Source: Mycobacterium sp. E2479
Lineage (GTDB): Bacteria; Actinomycetota; Actinomycetes; Mycobacteriales; Mycobacteriaceae
Assembly: GCF_001667925.1 (NCBI RefSeq)
Contig: NZ_LZJR01000050.1
Location: 1 to 64,000 of the forward strand
Direction: 5' to 3'
DNA length: 64,000 nt
Part shown: positions 37,044 through 48,597 of the stretch, one piece after another
How positions within the stretch are numbered: position 1 is the stretch's first letter
Layout of the letters: the number at the start of each line of letters is the position of its first letter
Made by a program: the position numbers and the translations under genes
The notes under the pieces: model-generated
What the model saw: the letters and a program-made list of their open reading frames with translations, nothing else
Told to the model about the DNA's origin: nothing
Databases searched by the model: none

Positions 37044-37982
37044 TCAATACCGCACGATGAGGACCGTCTTGCCGGCGCGCCTGTCGGCGTCGCGGCTTTC
37101 ATACGCCTCCCGGCCCTCGTCAAGGCTGAACGTCCGGGCGATCGCGACATGCAACCGGTCGCCGTCCACCAGCGCGGCGAGTTCGTCAAGCTGGCTGCGA
37201 TTCGGCGTGACGATGAAGAAGGTTGCGGTGACGCCGAACTCGTCGGCCCTGCCGTCCGGAGGCGGTGCCGACAAGGTGACCAGGCGGCCCCCTCGGCGCA
37301 GGACGCCGAACGATCGCTCCAGGGTCTGTCCGCCGACCGTGTCGATGACGACGTCGTAGCCGGCGCCGGCTTCGTCGAATGCCTCCGTGCGCACGTCGAT
37401 CACTCGATGGGCCCCGCAGCCGCGCAGGAGGTTGGCGGTGCCGCTGCGCACTGTCGCGGTCACGTGAGCACCCAGCAGCGCGGCCAGCTGCACTGCCAGC
37501 AGGCCCACTCCCCCGGCGCCCCCGTGCACCAGCACGGCCTCGCCCGGTTGCACGGCGGCGTGGTCCACCAAAGCCTGCAGAGCGGTCAGGCCGGCCAGCG
37601 GCAGCGCGGCGGCGACGACGTGCGACACCGTTGACGGCTTGGTGGCCAGGTCGGCCGCGGGCACGGCCACGAATTCGGCCGCCGCACCGTCGCGGTCGAA
37701 CCCGATCAACCCGTACACCTCGGCGCCGGGTGCGAAATCCGTGACGTCGGCGGCGACCGCTTCGACGACGCCCGATACCTCGTGTGATGGGATCACCGGG
37801 AGTCGGCTGGCCCCGTCGCGGGTCCAGGTCTCCTCCCACGTGAGCTCGTCGAAGGTGATCCCTGCCGCGTGTACGGCCACCAACACTTCGCCGGCGGCCG
37901 GCACCGGCCGCGGCGCACGTTCAAACACCAGCTCTTCCGGGCCGCCCCGCCGGTGCGCCCGCAGCGCGGTCATCTCGGTCAT
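37044..37982 (-). CDS. Zinc-free MDR/quinone oxidoreductase
   Basis: A 312-residue medium-chain dehydrogenase/reductase of the quinone oxidoreductase type. N-terminal GroES-like domain ([19 protein letters not shown]), NADPH site [26 protein letters not shown] at about 150-170, and no structural zinc cysteines. The ATG at 37982 overlaps the ung stop (ATGA), so it is translated after ung although the products look unrelated. It converges on the SDR gene of the accessory block and may belong to it by origin. Confidence 0.87.
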   Translation of the reverse strand: MTEMTALRAHRRGGPEELVFERAPRPVPAAGEVLVAVHAAGITFDELTWEETWTRDGASRLPVIPSHEVSGVVEAVAADVTDFAPGAEVYGLIGFDRDGAAAEFVAVPAADLATKPSTVSHVVAAALPLAGLTALQALVDHAAVQPGEAVLVHGGAGGVGLLAVQLAALLGAHVTATVRSGTANLLRGCGAHRVIDVRTEAFDEAGAGYDVVIDTVGGQTLERSFGVLRRGGRLVTLSAPPPDGRADEFGVTATFFIVTPNRSQLDELAALVDGDRLHVAIARTFSLDEGREAYESRDADRRAGKTVLIVRY

Positions 37983-38662
37983 GGCAGGCGCCAATCGATC
38001 GCCTCTGCGCCCATCCCGGTCAGCAGCTCGTTGGCGCGGCTGAACGGGCGCGAACCGAAGAACCCTCGCGAGGCCGACAGCGGCGACGGATGCGGCGACT
38101 CGATCGCAACGCAATTTCCCTGGGCAAGAATCGGTTTCAGTGTCGAAGCATCACGCCCCCACAGGATCGCCACCAGAGGCCGCGACCGCTCCGTCAGCGC
38201 CCGGATGGCACACTCGGTCACCGCCTCCCAGCCTTTGCCGCGGTGTGAGGCGGGATTGCTGGGGCGCACCGTGAGCACCCTGTTCAGCAGCAGCACGCCG
38301 CGCTGGGCCCAGGGCGTCAGGTCACCGCACGAGGGTAGCGGATGGCCCAGATCCGTGGCGTACTCCTGAAAAATGTTGGCCAGACTGCGTGGCAACGGTC
38401 GCACGTCGGGCGACACCGAAAAGCTCAGGCCCACAGCGTGTCCGGGCGTCGGGTACGGATCTTGCCCGACGATCAGCACCCGGACGTCATCGAAGGGATA
38501 GGTGAAGGCTCGCAACACATTCGGTCCTGCGGGTAGATACCTGCGCCCGGCCGCGATCTCGGCCCGCAGGAATTGCCCCATCTCGGCCACCTGATCGGTC
38601 ACCGGTCGCAGCGCACTCGCCCAGCCGGGCTCCACCAGTTCACTCAGCGGGCGCGCGGTCAT
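37979..38662 (-). CDS. ung: Uracil-DNA glycosylase
   Basis: 227 residues, family 1 UDG. The catalytic water-activating loop is GQDPYP (66-71, Asp68) and the DNA-intercalating loop is [17 protein letters not shown] near 190-206. It removes uracil from DNA. ATG 38662 gives the H37Rv length; a preceding ATG at 38665 is in frame. It lies 41 bp after thiL. Confidence 0.96.
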   Translation of the reverse strand: MTARPLSELVEPGWASALRPVTDQVAEMGQFLRAEIAAGRRYLPAGPNVLRAFTYPFDDVRVLIVGQDPYPTPGHAVGLSFSVSPDVRPLPRSLANIFQEYATDLGHPLPSCGDLTPWAQRGVLLLNRVLTVRPSNPASHRGKGWEAVTECAIRALTERSRPLVAILWGRDASTLKPILAQGNCVAIESPHPSPLSASRGFFGSRPFSRANELLTGMGAEAIDWRLP

Positions 38663-38703
38663 CATCGGCTCTTCGCGATCGCGTAAACGGTCACCGCGTC
38701 ACC

Positions 38704-39663
38704 CTAATACGACTGCCAGCCGGCGTAGCCCATCCACTCCTGATCGTCGACGAGCACCCGCGCCGGCCCGTCGAGAACCCGCCCGATGATGCGCCATCCG
38801 GCCGGCGCGGGACCAGCGAAACACGCCGCCAGCGCGTGGTCCTCACCGCCGCCCAGCACCCAGTGCCAGGGATCGGCGCCCACCGCGGCCGCGGCGGCGC
38901 CCAGCGCATCGCGGTCCGCGGCCAGCGCCGCCGTGGACACATCCATGCCCACCCCTGAGGCCTCGGCGACATGACGGAGGTCGGCGACCAGGCCGTCGGA
39001 GATGTCGATCATCGCCTGCGCACCCGCGGCGGCTGCCACCGCTCCCTGACCGTAGGGCGGCCGCGGCACCACATGCCGGCGCCGCAGCTCATCGTGGCCA
39101 TCAATATCGTTGCGCCACAAGTCAAATCCTGCCGCCGAGCGGCCCAGCTCCCCGGCGACCGCGATCAGCGCACCGGGCTTCGCGCCCGATCGGAGCACCG
39201 GTGGGTGTCCGTTCGGGTCGCCCAGCACCGTCACCCCGATGACCCACTGCGGGCAGTGGACCAGGTCACCGCCGGCAATGCCCGCACCGATCCGTCGCGC
39301 TTCGTCCCACATCCCGTCGACCAGCTCGTCCAGCTTCGCCGCCGGCGTATCACCGGGTGCGCCGAAGGCCACCACAAATGCCGTCGGCCGACCGCCCATC
39401 GCCTCGATATCCGCGGCGTTCTGGGCAATCGCCTTGCGGCCGATGTCGTGCGGCGTTGACCAGTCCAGCCGGAAATGCCGATCCTGGACGAGCATGTCGG
39501 TCGACACCAGGGCGCGGCCATCACCCGAGGTCACCAGCGCCGCATCGTCCCCCGGCCCGAGCACGACCGCGGCGGGCTGCTCGCGGCCCCGCACCAGTCG
39601 ATCGATCACGGCGAACTCGCCGAGTTGCTGCAATGACGGGTTTTCGCCCGATTCGTCTTGCAC
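38704..39663 (-). CDS. thiL: Thiamine-monophosphate kinase
   Basis: 319 residues. ThiL phosphorylates thiamine monophosphate to the diphosphate. ATP/Mg motifs are visible: LGPGDDAALV, VSTDMLVQDRHFRLDW, AGGDLVHCPQW and IDISDGLVADL. The GTG at 39663 has AAGGAGG close upstream and the protein then starts as its orthologues do (SLQQLGEFAVIDRLV); a longer frame upstream lacks a signal. First of thiL-ung-MDR. Confidence 0.94.
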   Translation of the reverse strand: MQDESGENPSLQQLGEFAVIDRLVRGREQPAAVVLGPGDDAALVTSGDGRALVSTDMLVQDRHFRLDWSTPHDIGRKAIAQNAADIEAMGGRPTAFVVAFGAPGDTPAAKLDELVDGMWDEARRIGAGIAGGDLVHCPQWVIGVTVLGDPNGHPPVLRSGAKPGALIAVAGELGRSAAGFDLWRNDIDGHDELRRRHVVPRPPYGQGAVAAAAGAQAMIDISDGLVADLRHVAEASGVGMDVSTAALAADRDALGAAAAAVGADPWHWVLGGGEDHALAACFAGPAPAGWRIIGRVLDGPARVLVDDQEWMGYAGWQSY

Positions 39664-39843
39664 GCCACCTCCTTCGGCGCGTCGGTCCGGTGCGGGCCGG
39701 GCGCACCATAGGCCCCGCCCGCGGAACGGACCGCGCCAGTGTAGAACTTCGCGCGTGTGCGGGCCTTTTTTCGGCACGAGAATAAATTGGCACCCGGGTC
39801 AAGGCGGGCGATAGTGGTCAAGAGAGAAGGAGGTGCGTGGGCG

Positions 39844-40404
39844 GTGCCAACCCAGTCGGACGCCGATGTCGGGCCGCCGCGCGCGCTGATCATTGTCGCG
39901 ATCGCGCTAGCGGTCGCGACAATCGGCGTGATCCTGGCCATCGCGGCAACCCGCGAGGCGCCTCCGCGTTCAGTTGCGGTTCCCGCGGTTCCGGCGCCGC
40001 AGGCCAGCGGCACCGCATGCGGGGCGTTGATGGGTGCGCTGCCGCAGCGGCTCGGCGATTATCAGCGCGCGCCCCTTGAGCAGCCGGCCCCGCACGGCGT
40101 CGCCGCCTGGCGGAGCGGGCCGGCCGGTGACCCGGTGGTGCTGCGTTGCGGGCTGGACCGCCCGGCCGAGTTCGTTTTGGGATCCCCGATCCAGGTTGTC
40201 GATCGGGTGCAATGGTTCCAGGTGCGTTCCGAGCAGCAATCCGCCGGTGATGCGGGCCGGTCCACCTGGTACGCGGTGGATCGCGGAGTCTACGTTGCGC
40301 TCACGCTGCCGAACGAATCGGGACCGGCGCCGATTCAGCAGCTATCCGAGGTGCTCGACCGCAGCATCCCGGCGGTGCCCATCGACCCCGGCCAGCCCCG
40401 CTAG
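39844..40404 (+). CDS. DUF3515 membrane-anchored protein (Rv2980-like)
   Basis: 186 residues with one N-terminal membrane helix (about 14-35, ALIIVAIALAVATIGVILAIA) and an exported domain with a Cys pair (GTACGALM and LRCGLDRP). DUF3515 is found only in actinobacteria and its function is unknown. The GTG at 39844 has AAGGAGG 10 nt upstream. It is divergent from thiL and convergent to ddl, a fixed neighbour in mycobacteria. Confidence 0.85.
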   Translation: MPTQSDADVGPPRALIIVAIALAVATIGVILAIAATREAPPRSVAVPAVPAPQASGTACGALMGALPQRLGDYQRAPLEQPAPHGVAAWRSGPAGDPVVLRCGLDRPAEFVLGSPIQVVDRVQWFQVRSEQQSAGDAGRSTWYAVDRGVYVALTLPNESGPAPIQQLSEVLDRSIPAVPIDPGQPR

Positions 40405-40577
40405 ATCGAATGGTGGCGACCCGACGCGCCCGGCCACGCCGCGCTGGCGATCGCCACAGGATCAAATGGTGGCGACCCGCCGCGCCCGGCCACGCCGCGC
40501 TTGCGATCGCCACATGATCAAATGGTGGCGACCCGCCGCGCCCGGCCACGCCGCGCTTGCGATCGCCACAGGGATCG
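40404..40577. repeat. Intergenic tandem repeat locus D (56-bp unit, 3 copies)
   Basis: Units with ATGGTGGCGACCCG start at 40410, 40466 and 40522 (period 56) and end in GCGATCGCCACA. The array begins on the stop codon of the DUF3515 gene and ends 3-4 bases before the stop of the convergent ddl. It is the plus-strand counterpart of the units at locus E. Confidence 0.94.
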
Positions 40578-40580
40578 CCA

Positions 40581-41717
40581 CTAACGCAGGCCCACGCCGC
40601 GGGCCAGGGCGGTCTGAACCATCGTCGCAAGCAAGGTCGCGTAATCCACGCCGCTGGCCGCCCACATCCTCGGGTACATCGAGATCGTGGTGAATCCCGG
40701 CATCGTGTTGATCTCGTTGAGCACCGGCCCGTCTTCGGTGAGGAAGAAGTCCACCCTGGCCAGGCCCTGGCAGTCGATCGCCTTGAACGCCCGGACCGCC
40801 AATTGGCGCACCGCGTCGGCGATTTCGTCATCCACCTTGGCGGGCACGTCCAATTCGGCCGCGTCGTCGAGGTATTTGGTCGAGAAATCGTAGAAGGAAT
40901 CCTCGCGCCCGCGCACCCCCGCGACCCGTATCTCGCCCAGCGTGCTGGCTTCCACTGTGCCGTCGGGCATTTCGAGTACGCCGCATTCCAGCTCACGACC
41001 GACGACGGCGGCCTCGATGATGACTTTGGGGTCATGCCGACGCGCCATCGCGATGGCGCCGTCCAGCTGATCCCAGCTCGACACCCGGCTCACGCCGATC
41101 GAGGACCCGCCCCGGGCAGGTTTGACGAACACCGGCAGGCCCAGCCGCTCGCACTCGTCAGGGCGTGGCCTCGAGCGCGTCGGGCGCAGCACTGCGTAGT
41201 CACCGATCGGCAATCCTTCGGCGGCGAACAGCTTTTTGGTGAACTCCTTGTCCATGCCGGCCGCGCTGGCGAGCACGCCGGCCCCCACGTAGGGCACACC
41301 GGCGAGTTCCAGCAGACCCTGGATGGTGCCGTCCTCGCCGTAGGGGCCGTGCAGCACCGGAAACACCACGTCCACCGACGCCAACACCTCACTGGCGCCG
41401 GGTGCAAGGGACACCAGCTGGCCGCTGCGCTGAGGATCGGCGGGCAGCGCCAATTCTGTGCCCGACCCGGCGGTTACCTCGGGCAGTTGCCGGTCGGTGA
41501 TCGCCAGCGCGGCCGGGTCGCCGTCGGTGAGCACCCATGACCCTTCCGGAGTAATGCCGATCGCGAGCACCTCGAACCGCTCCGGGTCCAGATTGCGCAA
41601 AATGCTGCCCGCTGAGACGCACGAGATGGCGTGCTCATTGCTGCGCCCGCCGAAAACGACGGCGACGCGCACCCGCTCGCTTGAGCTGGGGCGCGGCGAC
41701 CGCTGGCTGGCATTCAC
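40581..41717 (-). CDS. ddl: D-alanine--D-alanine ligase
   Basis: 378 residues. An ATP-grasp ligase that makes the D-Ala-D-Ala of peptidoglycan; the target of D-cycloserine. N-terminal [33 protein letters not shown]-binding [16 protein letters not shown] and the metal-site end [17 protein letters not shown] are intact. The GTG at 41717 starts [16 protein letters not shown]. Downstream of gpsA with an 83-bp gap. Confidence 0.97.
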   Translation of the reverse strand: MNASQRSPRPSSSERVRVAVVFGGRSNEHAISCVSAGSILRNLDPERFEVLAIGITPEGSWVLTDGDPAALAITDRQLPEVTAGSGTELALPADPQRSGQLVSLAPGASEVLASVDVVFPVLHGPYGEDGTIQGLLELAGVPYVGAGVLASAAGMDKEFTKKLFAAEGLPIGDYAVLRPTRSRPRPDECERLGLPVFVKPARGGSSIGVSRVSSWDQLDGAIAMARRHDPKVIIEAAVVGRELECGVLEMPDGTVEASTLGEIRVAGVRGREDSFYDFSTKYLDDAAELDVPAKVDDEIADAVRQLAVRAFKAIDCQGLARVDFFLTEDGPVLNEINTMPGFTTISMYPRMWAASGVDYATLLATMVQTALARGVGLR

Positions 41718-41800
41718 AATCTCAAGAGGCTACCGGGTGGTTCCCGGCCCGGTCGGGTGGCGGGCCTTGGCGTGGCCCTTTCTCCCATGTTCGGCGTCGC

Positions 41801-42835
41801 TTATTCGGGCTTGGTTCGGCGGCCTAGGAGCAGGGCCATCGCCTCGTCCACCGACAACCCTTTGTGACAGACGCGGTGAACGGCGTCCGTGAGGGGCATT
41901 TCGACGTCGTAACTGGCGGCCAGCGCCAACACCGCCTCGCAGGACGTCACACCCTCGACGACGTGCCCGTCGCCGCCATCGGGCGTGCCGGCCAGCACCG
42001 TCTGGATGGTCTCCCCCCGGCCGAGGCGTTCGCCCAGCGAACGATTGCGCGAACGCGGTGAGCTGCAGGTCGCCACCAGGTCACCGACTCCGGCCAGCCC
42101 GGCCAGCGTCGCGCCCTTGGCGCCGAGTGCTATCCCCAGCCGCATGATCTCGGCCAGGCCGCGGGTGATGATCGCCGCCGTGGTGTTCTCGCCGAGCCCG
42201 ACACCGACCGCCATGCCGCACGCCAGGGCGATGACGTTCTTGCAGGCCCCGCCGATCTCGGTGCCGACCACGTCGCTATTGGTGTATGGGCGAAAGTAGC
42301 CGCTGTTCAGCATGCGCTGCAGGGCGACCGCCCGGCCCGAGTCGCTGCATGCGATGACGGTGGCGGCGGGCTGGCCTGCGGCGATTTCGCTGGCCAGGTT
42401 GGGGCCCGAGATCACCGCCACCTGGGACGGGTCGACACCGGTGACTGCGACGATGACCTGGCTCATCCGCATCAGTGTGCCCAGCTCGATGCCCTTGGCC
42501 AGGCTGGCCAGGGTCGCGCCCTCGCGGATCAGCGGCGCCCAGCGCTCGAGGTTGCCGCGCATCGTCTGCGCCGGCACGCCCAGCAGTACCGTCGACGCGT
42601 CGTGCAGGGCTTCGGCGGCGTCGGCGGTGGCACGGATGCCCGGCGGCAACAACGTCCCGGGCAGGTAATCGGGGTTGTATCGGGTGGAATTGATCTGCTC
42701 GGCGAGCTCGGGCCTGCGGGCCCACAGCGTGACCCGCGTCTCGGGCCCGCCAGCGTCGACCAGCACTTTGGCCAGCGCCGTGCCCCACGCCCCGGCGCCC
42801 ATCACCGCGACGGCGCCCGATGATGCGCTGGTCAT
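41801..42835 (-). CDS. gpsA: Glycerol-3-phosphate dehydrogenase [NAD(P)+]
   Basis: 344 residues. The Rossmann motif is [15 protein letters not shown] (about 11-25). Substrate-site lysines lie in SLAKGIE and [12 protein letters not shown], and the C-terminal helix has [12 protein letters not shown]. It makes sn-glycerol-3-phosphate for phospholipids (gpdA2 in H37Rv). ATG 42835. Confidence 0.96.
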   Translation of the reverse strand: MTSASSGAVAVMGAGAWGTALAKVLVDAGGPETRVTLWARRPELAEQINSTRYNPDYLPGTLLPPGIRATADAAEALHDASTVLLGVPAQTMRGNLERWAPLIREGATLASLAKGIELGTLMRMSQVIVAVTGVDPSQVAVISGPNLASEIAAGQPAATVIACSDSGRAVALQRMLNSGYFRPYTNSDVVGTEIGGACKNVIALACGMAVGVGLGENTTAAIITRGLAEIMRLGIALGAKGATLAGLAGVGDLVATCSSPRSRNRSLGERLGRGETIQTVLAGTPDGGDGHVVEGVTSCEAVLALAASYDVEMPLTDAVHRVCHKGLSVDEAMALLLGRRTKPE

Positions 42836-42997
42836 GTGTCACTCCCTGTCCGTGGTCGGTGTCGCTCGCGCGGCACGTGCAGCCGCTACACCCTAGATCA
42901 GCGACGGACCGGGCGTCACGGAGGCAAGCGTGTTCCGTGCGCCCGGCGGATCGCCCCCGATCGGCGAGCGATCCGCGGCGCATCGCTGGCAGGATGA

Positions 42998-43666
<669 letters not shown>

Positions 43667-43748
43667 TTTCGATCGGTCAATCTGTCGGTGGGGTAAACGG
43701 CATCCCAACGGCGAATGGATGTCCCTCGAGCGCTAGCAGCACCCGCGC

Positions 43749-45938
43749 ATGATGAGCAATGATCGCAGGGTGACTGAAATCGAAGCTGAGGCGCGACCCG
43801 ACGAAAATTTGTGGCATTCGGGCGACTCGGCCGTGGCGGCACCACCGGCGGCGACCCAGGCCACGCTGACCGATCTCCCCGAGGACCGCTACCTCAACCG
43901 CGAACTGAGCTGGCTCGACTTCAACGCCCGCGTGCTGGCGCTCGCCGACGACAACTCGCTGCCGCTGCTGGAACGTGCCAAATTCCTGGCGATCTTCGCC
44001 TCGAACCTCGACGAGTTCTACATGGTGCGCGTCGCGGGCCTCAAACGCCGTGACGAGATGGGGCTGTCGGTTCGCTCCGCCGACGGTTTGACGCCGCGCA
44101 AGCAACTTGCCCTCATCGGGGAACAAACTCAGCGGATCGCGACCCGGCACGCGCGGGTGTTCCTCGATTCGGTGCGGCCCGCGCTCGCCGAGGAAGGCAT
44201 TCACATCGTCACGTGGGCCGATCTCGAGCAGCATGAGCGTGACGAATTGTCGAATTATTTCACCCAACAGGTCTTCCCCGTCTTGACGCCGCTGGCCGTC
44301 GACCCCGCGCACCCCTTCCCATTCGTCAGCGGCCTCAGCCTGAACCTGGCGGTCATGGTGCGTCAGCCCGAGGACGGCGGTCAGCACTTCGCCCGAGTCA
44401 AGGTGCCCAACAACGTCGATCGCTTCGTCGAGCTCGCCCCCATCAACAGCTCGGACGACGGCGGGCGGACCATCGTCCGCTACCTACCGACGGAAGAGCT
44501 GATCGCGGCCTTCCTTCCTCTTCTCTTCCCGGGCATGGAAATCGTGGAGCACCACGCTTTCCGCATCACCCGCAACGCCGACATGGAAGTCGAAGAAGAC
44601 CGCGACGAGGATCTGCTGCAGGCGCTGGAACGGGAATTGGCGCGCCGCCGGTTCGGCCCGCCGGTGCGACTCGAAATCGCCGACGACATGACCGAAGGCA
44701 TGCTCGAATTGCTGTTGCGCGAACTCGACGTGCATCCCGGTGACGTCATCGAAGTCCCCGGACTGCTCGACCTTTCGTCGCTGTGGCAGATCTACGATCT
44801 GGACCGGCCGGCACTCAAGGACCCGGCGTTCGTCCCGGACACCCACCCCGCCTTCGCCGACCGCGAATCTCCCAAGAGCATTTTCGCGACGCTGCGCGAA
44901 GGCGACGTCCTGGTGCACCACCCCTACGACTCCTTCTCTACCAGCGTGCAGCGCTTCATCCAGCAGGCCGCCGCGGACCCGAACGTGTTGGCGATCAAAC
45001 AAACGCTGTACCGCACCTCCGGGGATTCGCCGATCGTGCGGGCGCTGATCGAAGCGGCCGAGGCCGGAAAGCAGGCCGTGGCGCTCGTGGAGATCAAGGC
45101 GCGTTTCGACGAACAGGCCAACATTCGTTGGGCACGCGCACTCGAGCAGGCGGGCGTGCATGTGGTCTACGGGCTCGTCGGCCTCAAGACGCATTGCAAG
45201 ACATGTTTGGTGGTGCGCCGCGAAGGTTCTACCATCCGGCGGTACTGCCACATCGGAACCGGCAACTACAACAGCAAAACCGCCCGACTGTACGAGGATG
45301 TCGGCCTGCTTACGGCGAACCCCGATATCGGCGCGGACCTCACCGACTTGTTCAATTCGCTTACCGGCTATTCGCGAAAGGTCTCCTATCGCAATCTGCT
45401 GGTGGCACCGCATGGAATTCGGGCCGGCATCATCGAGCGTGTCGAACGCGAAATCGAAGCGCACCGCGAACGCGGAAACGGACGCATTCGGTTGAAGATG
45501 AATGCGCTTGTCGACGAGCAGGTGATCGATTCGCTCTACCGGGCGTCGCAGGCCGGGGTGCGGGTTGAGGTCGTGGTACGCGGCATCTGCGCGCTGCGCC
45601 CCGGCGCCGAGGGATTTTCCGAAAACATCTTCGTCCGCTCGATTCTCGGTCGTTTCCTGGAGCACTCGCGGATCATCCACTTCCGCAACATCAACGAGTT
45701 CTGGATCGGCAGCGCCGACATGATGCACCGCAACCTCGATCGGCGCGTGGAGGTGCTGGCTCAGGTCAAGGACCCCAAGCTCACGGCGCAGCTGGACGAA
45801 TTGTTCGAATCTGCACTGGATCCGTCCACTCGGTGCTGGGAATTGGGTCCCGACGGGCAGTGGACCCCTTCGCCACAAGAGGGCCATACCGTGCGCGACC
45901 ACCAAGTATCGTTGATGGAGCGCCATCGCAGTCCCTAG
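43749..45938 (+). CDS. ppk: Polyphosphate kinase 1
   Basis: 729 residues. N-terminal domain with [18 protein letters not shown] and [16 protein letters not shown], head domain, then two phospholipase D-like domains. The autophosphorylated His is in [15 protein letters not shown]; the second active-site His is in [18 protein letters not shown]. It polymerises ATP gamma-phosphate into polyphosphate. The N-terminal 45 residues before the core are variable. An ATG directly after the first (43752) is also possible. Confidence 0.96.
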   Translation: MMSNDRRVTEIEAEARPDENLWHSGDSAVAAPPAATQATLTDLPEDRYLNRELSWLDFNARVLALADDNSLPLLERAKFLAIFASNLDEFYMVRVAGLKRRDEMGLSVRSADGLTPRKQLALIGEQTQRIATRHARVFLDSVRPALAEEGIHIVTWADLEQHERDELSNYFTQQVFPVLTPLAVDPAHPFPFVSGLSLNLAVMVRQPEDGGQHFARVKVPNNVDRFVELAPINSSDDGGRTIVRYLPTEELIAAFLPLLFPGMEIVEHHAFRITRNADMEVEEDRDEDLLQALERELARRRFGPPVRLEIADDMTEGMLELLLRELDVHPGDVIEVPGLLDLSSLWQIYDLDRPALKDPAFVPDTHPAFADRESPKSIFATLREGDVLVHHPYDSFSTSVQRFIQQAAADPNVLAIKQTLYRTSGDSPIVRALIEAAEAGKQAVALVEIKARFDEQANIRWARALEQAGVHVVYGLVGLKTHCKTCLVVRREGSTIRRYCHIGTGNYNSKTARLYEDVGLLTANPDIGADLTDLFNSLTGYSRKVSYRNLLVAPHGIRAGIIERVEREIEAHRERGNGRIRLKMNALVDEQVIDSLYRASQAGVRVEVVVRGICALRPGAEGFSENIFVRSILGRFLEHSRIIHFRNINEFWIGSADMMHRNLDRRVEVLAQVKDPKLTAQLDELFESALDPSTRCWELGPDGQWTPSPQEGHTVRDHQVSLMERHRSP

Positions 45939-46026
45939 CTCTGTGCGGTGATATTCCGGTTATTTCTCCGGGCCGCATCCCGATTAAGCGTGCGGTTCTG
46001 AGGAAAATTGATCTGCAGGAGTTGAG

Positions 46027-46974
46027 GTGCCGACCCAGAATTCGTCCGCCGCACGGCGCTCCGGAAGCCGAGTCGTTTTTGCTGCCGGCGCGGTGCTGTG
46101 GCGACCCGGCACGGGTGATGCGGGCGACCACGACGTCGAGATTGCTGTCATCCACCGTCCCCGGTATGACGACTGGTCACTGCCCAAGGGCAAGGTGGAC
46201 CCCGGCGAGACGGCTCCGGTGGCAGCCGTGCGCGAGGTGCACGAGGAGACGGGTCAGCACGCCATCCTCGGCAGGCGGCTCAACTTGGTGAGCTATCCGA
46301 TCGACCAGGGCGTCAAAAAGGTGTGCTACTGGGCGGCGCGCTGCACGGGGGGAGAATTCGTGCCGGGCAACGAAGTGGACGGGTTGGTGTGGCTGCCCCT
46401 CCGCGAGGCGATAGAGAAGCTGGACTACACGCAAGACCGAAAAGTGTTGCGCCACTTCAACAAAAAGCCCGTGGACACGCACACCCTGTTGGTGGTCCGG
46501 CACGGCACGGCCGGCCGGAAATCGCGTTTCTCCGGCGACGACGCAAAGCGGCCGCTGGACAAACGTGGACGCGCGCAGGCTGAGGCGCTTGTGCCGCAGC
46601 TACTCGCCTTCGGTGCGTCGCAGGTGCATGCGGCCGATCGCGTCCGTTGCCACCAGACCGTGGAACCGCTTGCCGAAGAATTGGCCGTGCCCGTTCACAA
46701 CGAGCCCACGCTCACCGAAGAGGCCTACGCCAAGAACCCGAAACGGGGACGCCACCGAATGCTGGATATCGCCGAGGAGAAAGGCACACCGGTTGTCTGC
46801 ACCCAAGGCAAGGTGATTCCAGACTTGATCGCGTGGTGGTGCGAGCGCGATGGCGTGCGGCCGGACAAAGCGCGCAACCACAAGGGCAGCACCTGGGTGC
46901 TGTCACTGTCGGACGGACGGTTGGTGGCTGCCGACCACATCGGCGGCGCGCTGGCCGCCAATGTTCGGGCTTAA
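46027..46974 (+). CDS. mutT1: Two-domain Nudix hydrolase / histidine phosphatase MutT1
   Basis: 315 residues. The Nudix box runs from Gly55 to about 77 ([20 protein letters not shown]). A second, histidine phosphatase (RHG) domain starts near 162 ([13 protein letters not shown]). MutT1 hydrolyses 8-oxo-dGTP and related nucleotides, and in mycobacteria also diadenosine polyphosphates. The GTG at 46027 has GGAG about 7 nt upstream. It follows ppk by 88 bp. A decayed repeat (locus F) starts 5 bp after its stop. Confidence 0.95.
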   Translation: MPTQNSSAARRSGSRVVFAAGAVLWRPGTGDAGDHDVEIAVIHRPRYDDWSLPKGKVDPGETAPVAAVREVHEETGQHAILGRRLNLVSYPIDQGVKKVCYWAARCTGGEFVPGNEVDGLVWLPLREAIEKLDYTQDRKVLRHFNKKPVDTHTLLVVRHGTAGRKSRFSGDDAKRPLDKRGRAQAEALVPQLLAFGASQVHAADRVRCHQTVEPLAEELAVPVHNEPTLTEEAYAKNPKRGRHRMLDIAEEKGTPVVCTQGKVIPDLIAWWCERDGVRPDKARNHKGSTWVLSLSDGRLVAADHIGGALAANVRA

Positions 46975-46978
46975 CGTG

Positions 46979-47055
46979 ATGGCGCCGGCCCACTGGGCCC
47001 GGCTCCGCCAAGCGTGTGACCGCCGCAAGCGTATGGCGGCGGCCCGCCGCAAGCG
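46979..47055. repeat. Intergenic repeat locus F (54-bp unit, 1 full plus 1 partial, decayed)
   Basis: ATGGCGCCGGCCCACTG at 46979 and ATGGCGGCGGCCCGCCG at 47033, 54 bp apart, with CCCGGCTCCGCCAAGCG between. It aligns over most of its length to the locus B unit but is more diverged. It sits directly after mutT1 and before the hupB terminator. Confidence 0.65.
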
Positions 47056-47060
47056 CACGA

Positions 47061-47095
47061 ATACCCTTCGGGGGCTTCAATGCCGCCCGAAGGGT
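47061..47095 (-). terminator. hupB: Strong hairpin terminator after hupB
   Basis: TACCCTTCGGG (47061-47071) and CCCGAAGGGTA (47085-47095) make a perfect 11-bp stem with a 13-nt loop, 24 bp after the hupB stop and between convergent mutT1 and hupB. It can serve both strands. Confidence 0.75.
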
Positions 47096-47119
47096 ACTCG
47101 TGTCTAGAACTTGACTGCG

Positions 47120-47764
47120 CTACTTGCGACCGCGACGAGCGGTCGTCTTCTTTGCCGCGGCCTTGCGGGCCGGAGCCTTGCTCGCGGCCTTGCGGGCCGG
47201 AGCCTTGCTCGCAGCCTTCTTGGCCGGAGCCTTCTTGGCGGCAGTCTTCTTGGCCGGAGCCTTGGTCGCTGCCTTGCGAACTGGAGCCTTCTTGGCCGCA
47301 GTCTTCTTGGCGGGAGCCTTCTTAGCCGCGGCCTTGCGGGCCGGAGCCTTCTTAGCCGCGGCCTTCTTGGCCGGCGCCTTCTTGGCCGCGGCCTTCTTGG
47401 CCGGAGCCTTCTTCGCGGCGGTCTTCTTGGCCGCGCCACCTGCTACGACACCGCGCTTCACGGCGGGGCCCTCCGACGGGAGACGCTGTGCGCCAGACAC
47501 AACCGCTTTGAACTGTGCACCGGGGCGGAACGCCGGGACGGACGTCGGCTTCACCTTCACCGTCTCACCGGTCCGCGGGTTGCGGGCCACCCGCGCTGCG
47601 CGGCGCCGCTGTTCGAACACACCGAACCCGGTGATGGTGACGCTGTCGCCCTTGTGTACCGCACGCACAATGGTGTCGACAACGTTCTCGACCGCTGCGG
47701 TCGCCTGTCGACGGTCCGTGTTCAATTTAGTTGTGAGCACATCAATGAGCTCTGCCTTGTTCAT
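47120..47764 (-). CDS. hupB: HU-type nucleoid protein with lysine-rich tail (HupB)
   Basis: 214 residues, exactly the H37Rv length. Residues 1-90 are the HU fold ([17 protein letters not shown]-arm [11 protein letters not shown]). From about 105 the tail is repeats of [10 protein letters not shown] and ASKAPARKA type, ending TTARRGRK, histone H1-like and rich in Lys/Ala/Pro. It binds and compacts DNA. The repeats are encoded by near-identical codons, so length changes by slippage are likely. GGAGGG precedes the ATG. Confidence 0.97.
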   Translation of the reverse strand: MNKAELIDVLTTKLNTDRRQATAAVENVVDTIVRAVHKGDSVTITGFGVFEQRRRAARVARNPRTGETVKVKPTSVPAFRPGAQFKAVVSGAQRLPSEGPAVKRGVVAGGAAKKTAAKKAPAKKAAAKKAPAKKAAAKKAPARKAAAKKAPAKKTAAKKAPVRKAATKAPAKKTAAKKAPAKKAASKAPARKAASKAPARKAAAKKTTARRGRK

Positions 47765-47918
47765 CAATCCCTCCGACACTAGTGGTCCTCGATTTGAACC
47801 GACTAGTGGACACGGTAAACCCTCACCCAGCAAATTTCCAAGAGCCACGCGCAATTTCAGGGCAAGGAGTGCGACGTTTTCGCAATCCGGTTGCCGCGCT
47901 TGACCGGTGGAGGGCATT

Positions 47919-47946
47919 AAAAATCGGCTCGGTTTAGTTAGCCGAT
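47919..47946 (-). terminator. Intrinsic terminator after leuCD
   Basis: On the minus strand ATCGGCT (47940-47946) and AGCCGAT (47923-47929) pair around a 10-nt loop and are followed directly by TTTTT. It lies about 30 bp after the leuD stop: a textbook stem plus T-run, rare in mycobacteria. Confidence 0.8.
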
Positions 47947-47975
47947 CAAGCAGAAAGTCGGCTTCACGCAGCCGT

Positions 47976-48572
47976 TCAAGAGGCCGATAGAGTGCGCGGT
48001 TTCCAGTCCGGATACGCCGCCTCGAATGCCTCGATTGCGTCGAGTTTCCGCAGCGTAAGGGCTATATCGTCAAGACCTTCGAGCAGTCGCCAAGCGGTAT
48101 GGTCGTCAATCTTGAACGGCAGCACCGTCGTTCCCGCGGTGATATTTCGATCTTGAAGATTGACAGTGATTTCCAAGCCCGGACTCTGCTCGATGAGCTT
48201 CCAGAGCAGTTCCACGCCGTCCTGAGAAACTTCGGCCGCCAGCAGCCCCGCCTTGCCGGCGTTGCCCCGGAAAATGTCACCGAATCGAGACGAGATGACC
48301 ACCCGGAACCCGTAGTCCATCAGTGCCCACACCGCATGCTCACGCGACGATCCCGTCCCGAAATCGGGTCCTGCCACTAGCACTGACCCACGGTCAAAGG
48401 GGCTGAGATTTAGCACGAATGACGGATCCGAGCGCCAACTCGCGAACAATCCGTCCTCGAAACCGGTTCGGGTGACGCGCTTCAAATACTCCGCCGGAAT
48501 GATCTGATCGGTGTCGACATTGGATCGTCGCAGCGGCACACCGATACCGGTGTGGGTGTGAAATGCTTCCAT
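47976..48572 (-). CDS. leuD: 3-isopropylmalate dehydratase, small subunit
   Basis: 198 residues. It forms the heterodimer with LeuC that isomerises isopropylmalate in leucine synthesis. [20 protein letters not shown] and the loop [17 protein letters not shown] are typical. The second ATG (48572) is given as start because AAGGG lies 6 nt upstream and the length then equals H37Rv LeuD. It follows leuC by 25 bp. Confidence 0.96.
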   Translation of the reverse strand: MEAFHTHTGIGVPLRRSNVDTDQIIPAEYLKRVTRTGFEDGLFASWRSDPSFVLNLSPFDRGSVLVAGPDFGTGSSREHAVWALMDYGFRVVISSRFGDIFRGNAGKAGLLAAEVSQDGVELLWKLIEQSPGLEITVNLQDRNITAGTTVLPFKIDDHTAWRLLEGLDDIALTLRKLDAIEAFEAAYPDWKPRTLSAS

Positions 48573-48597
48573 GGTCATCCCTTCAAAGTCGAATACG

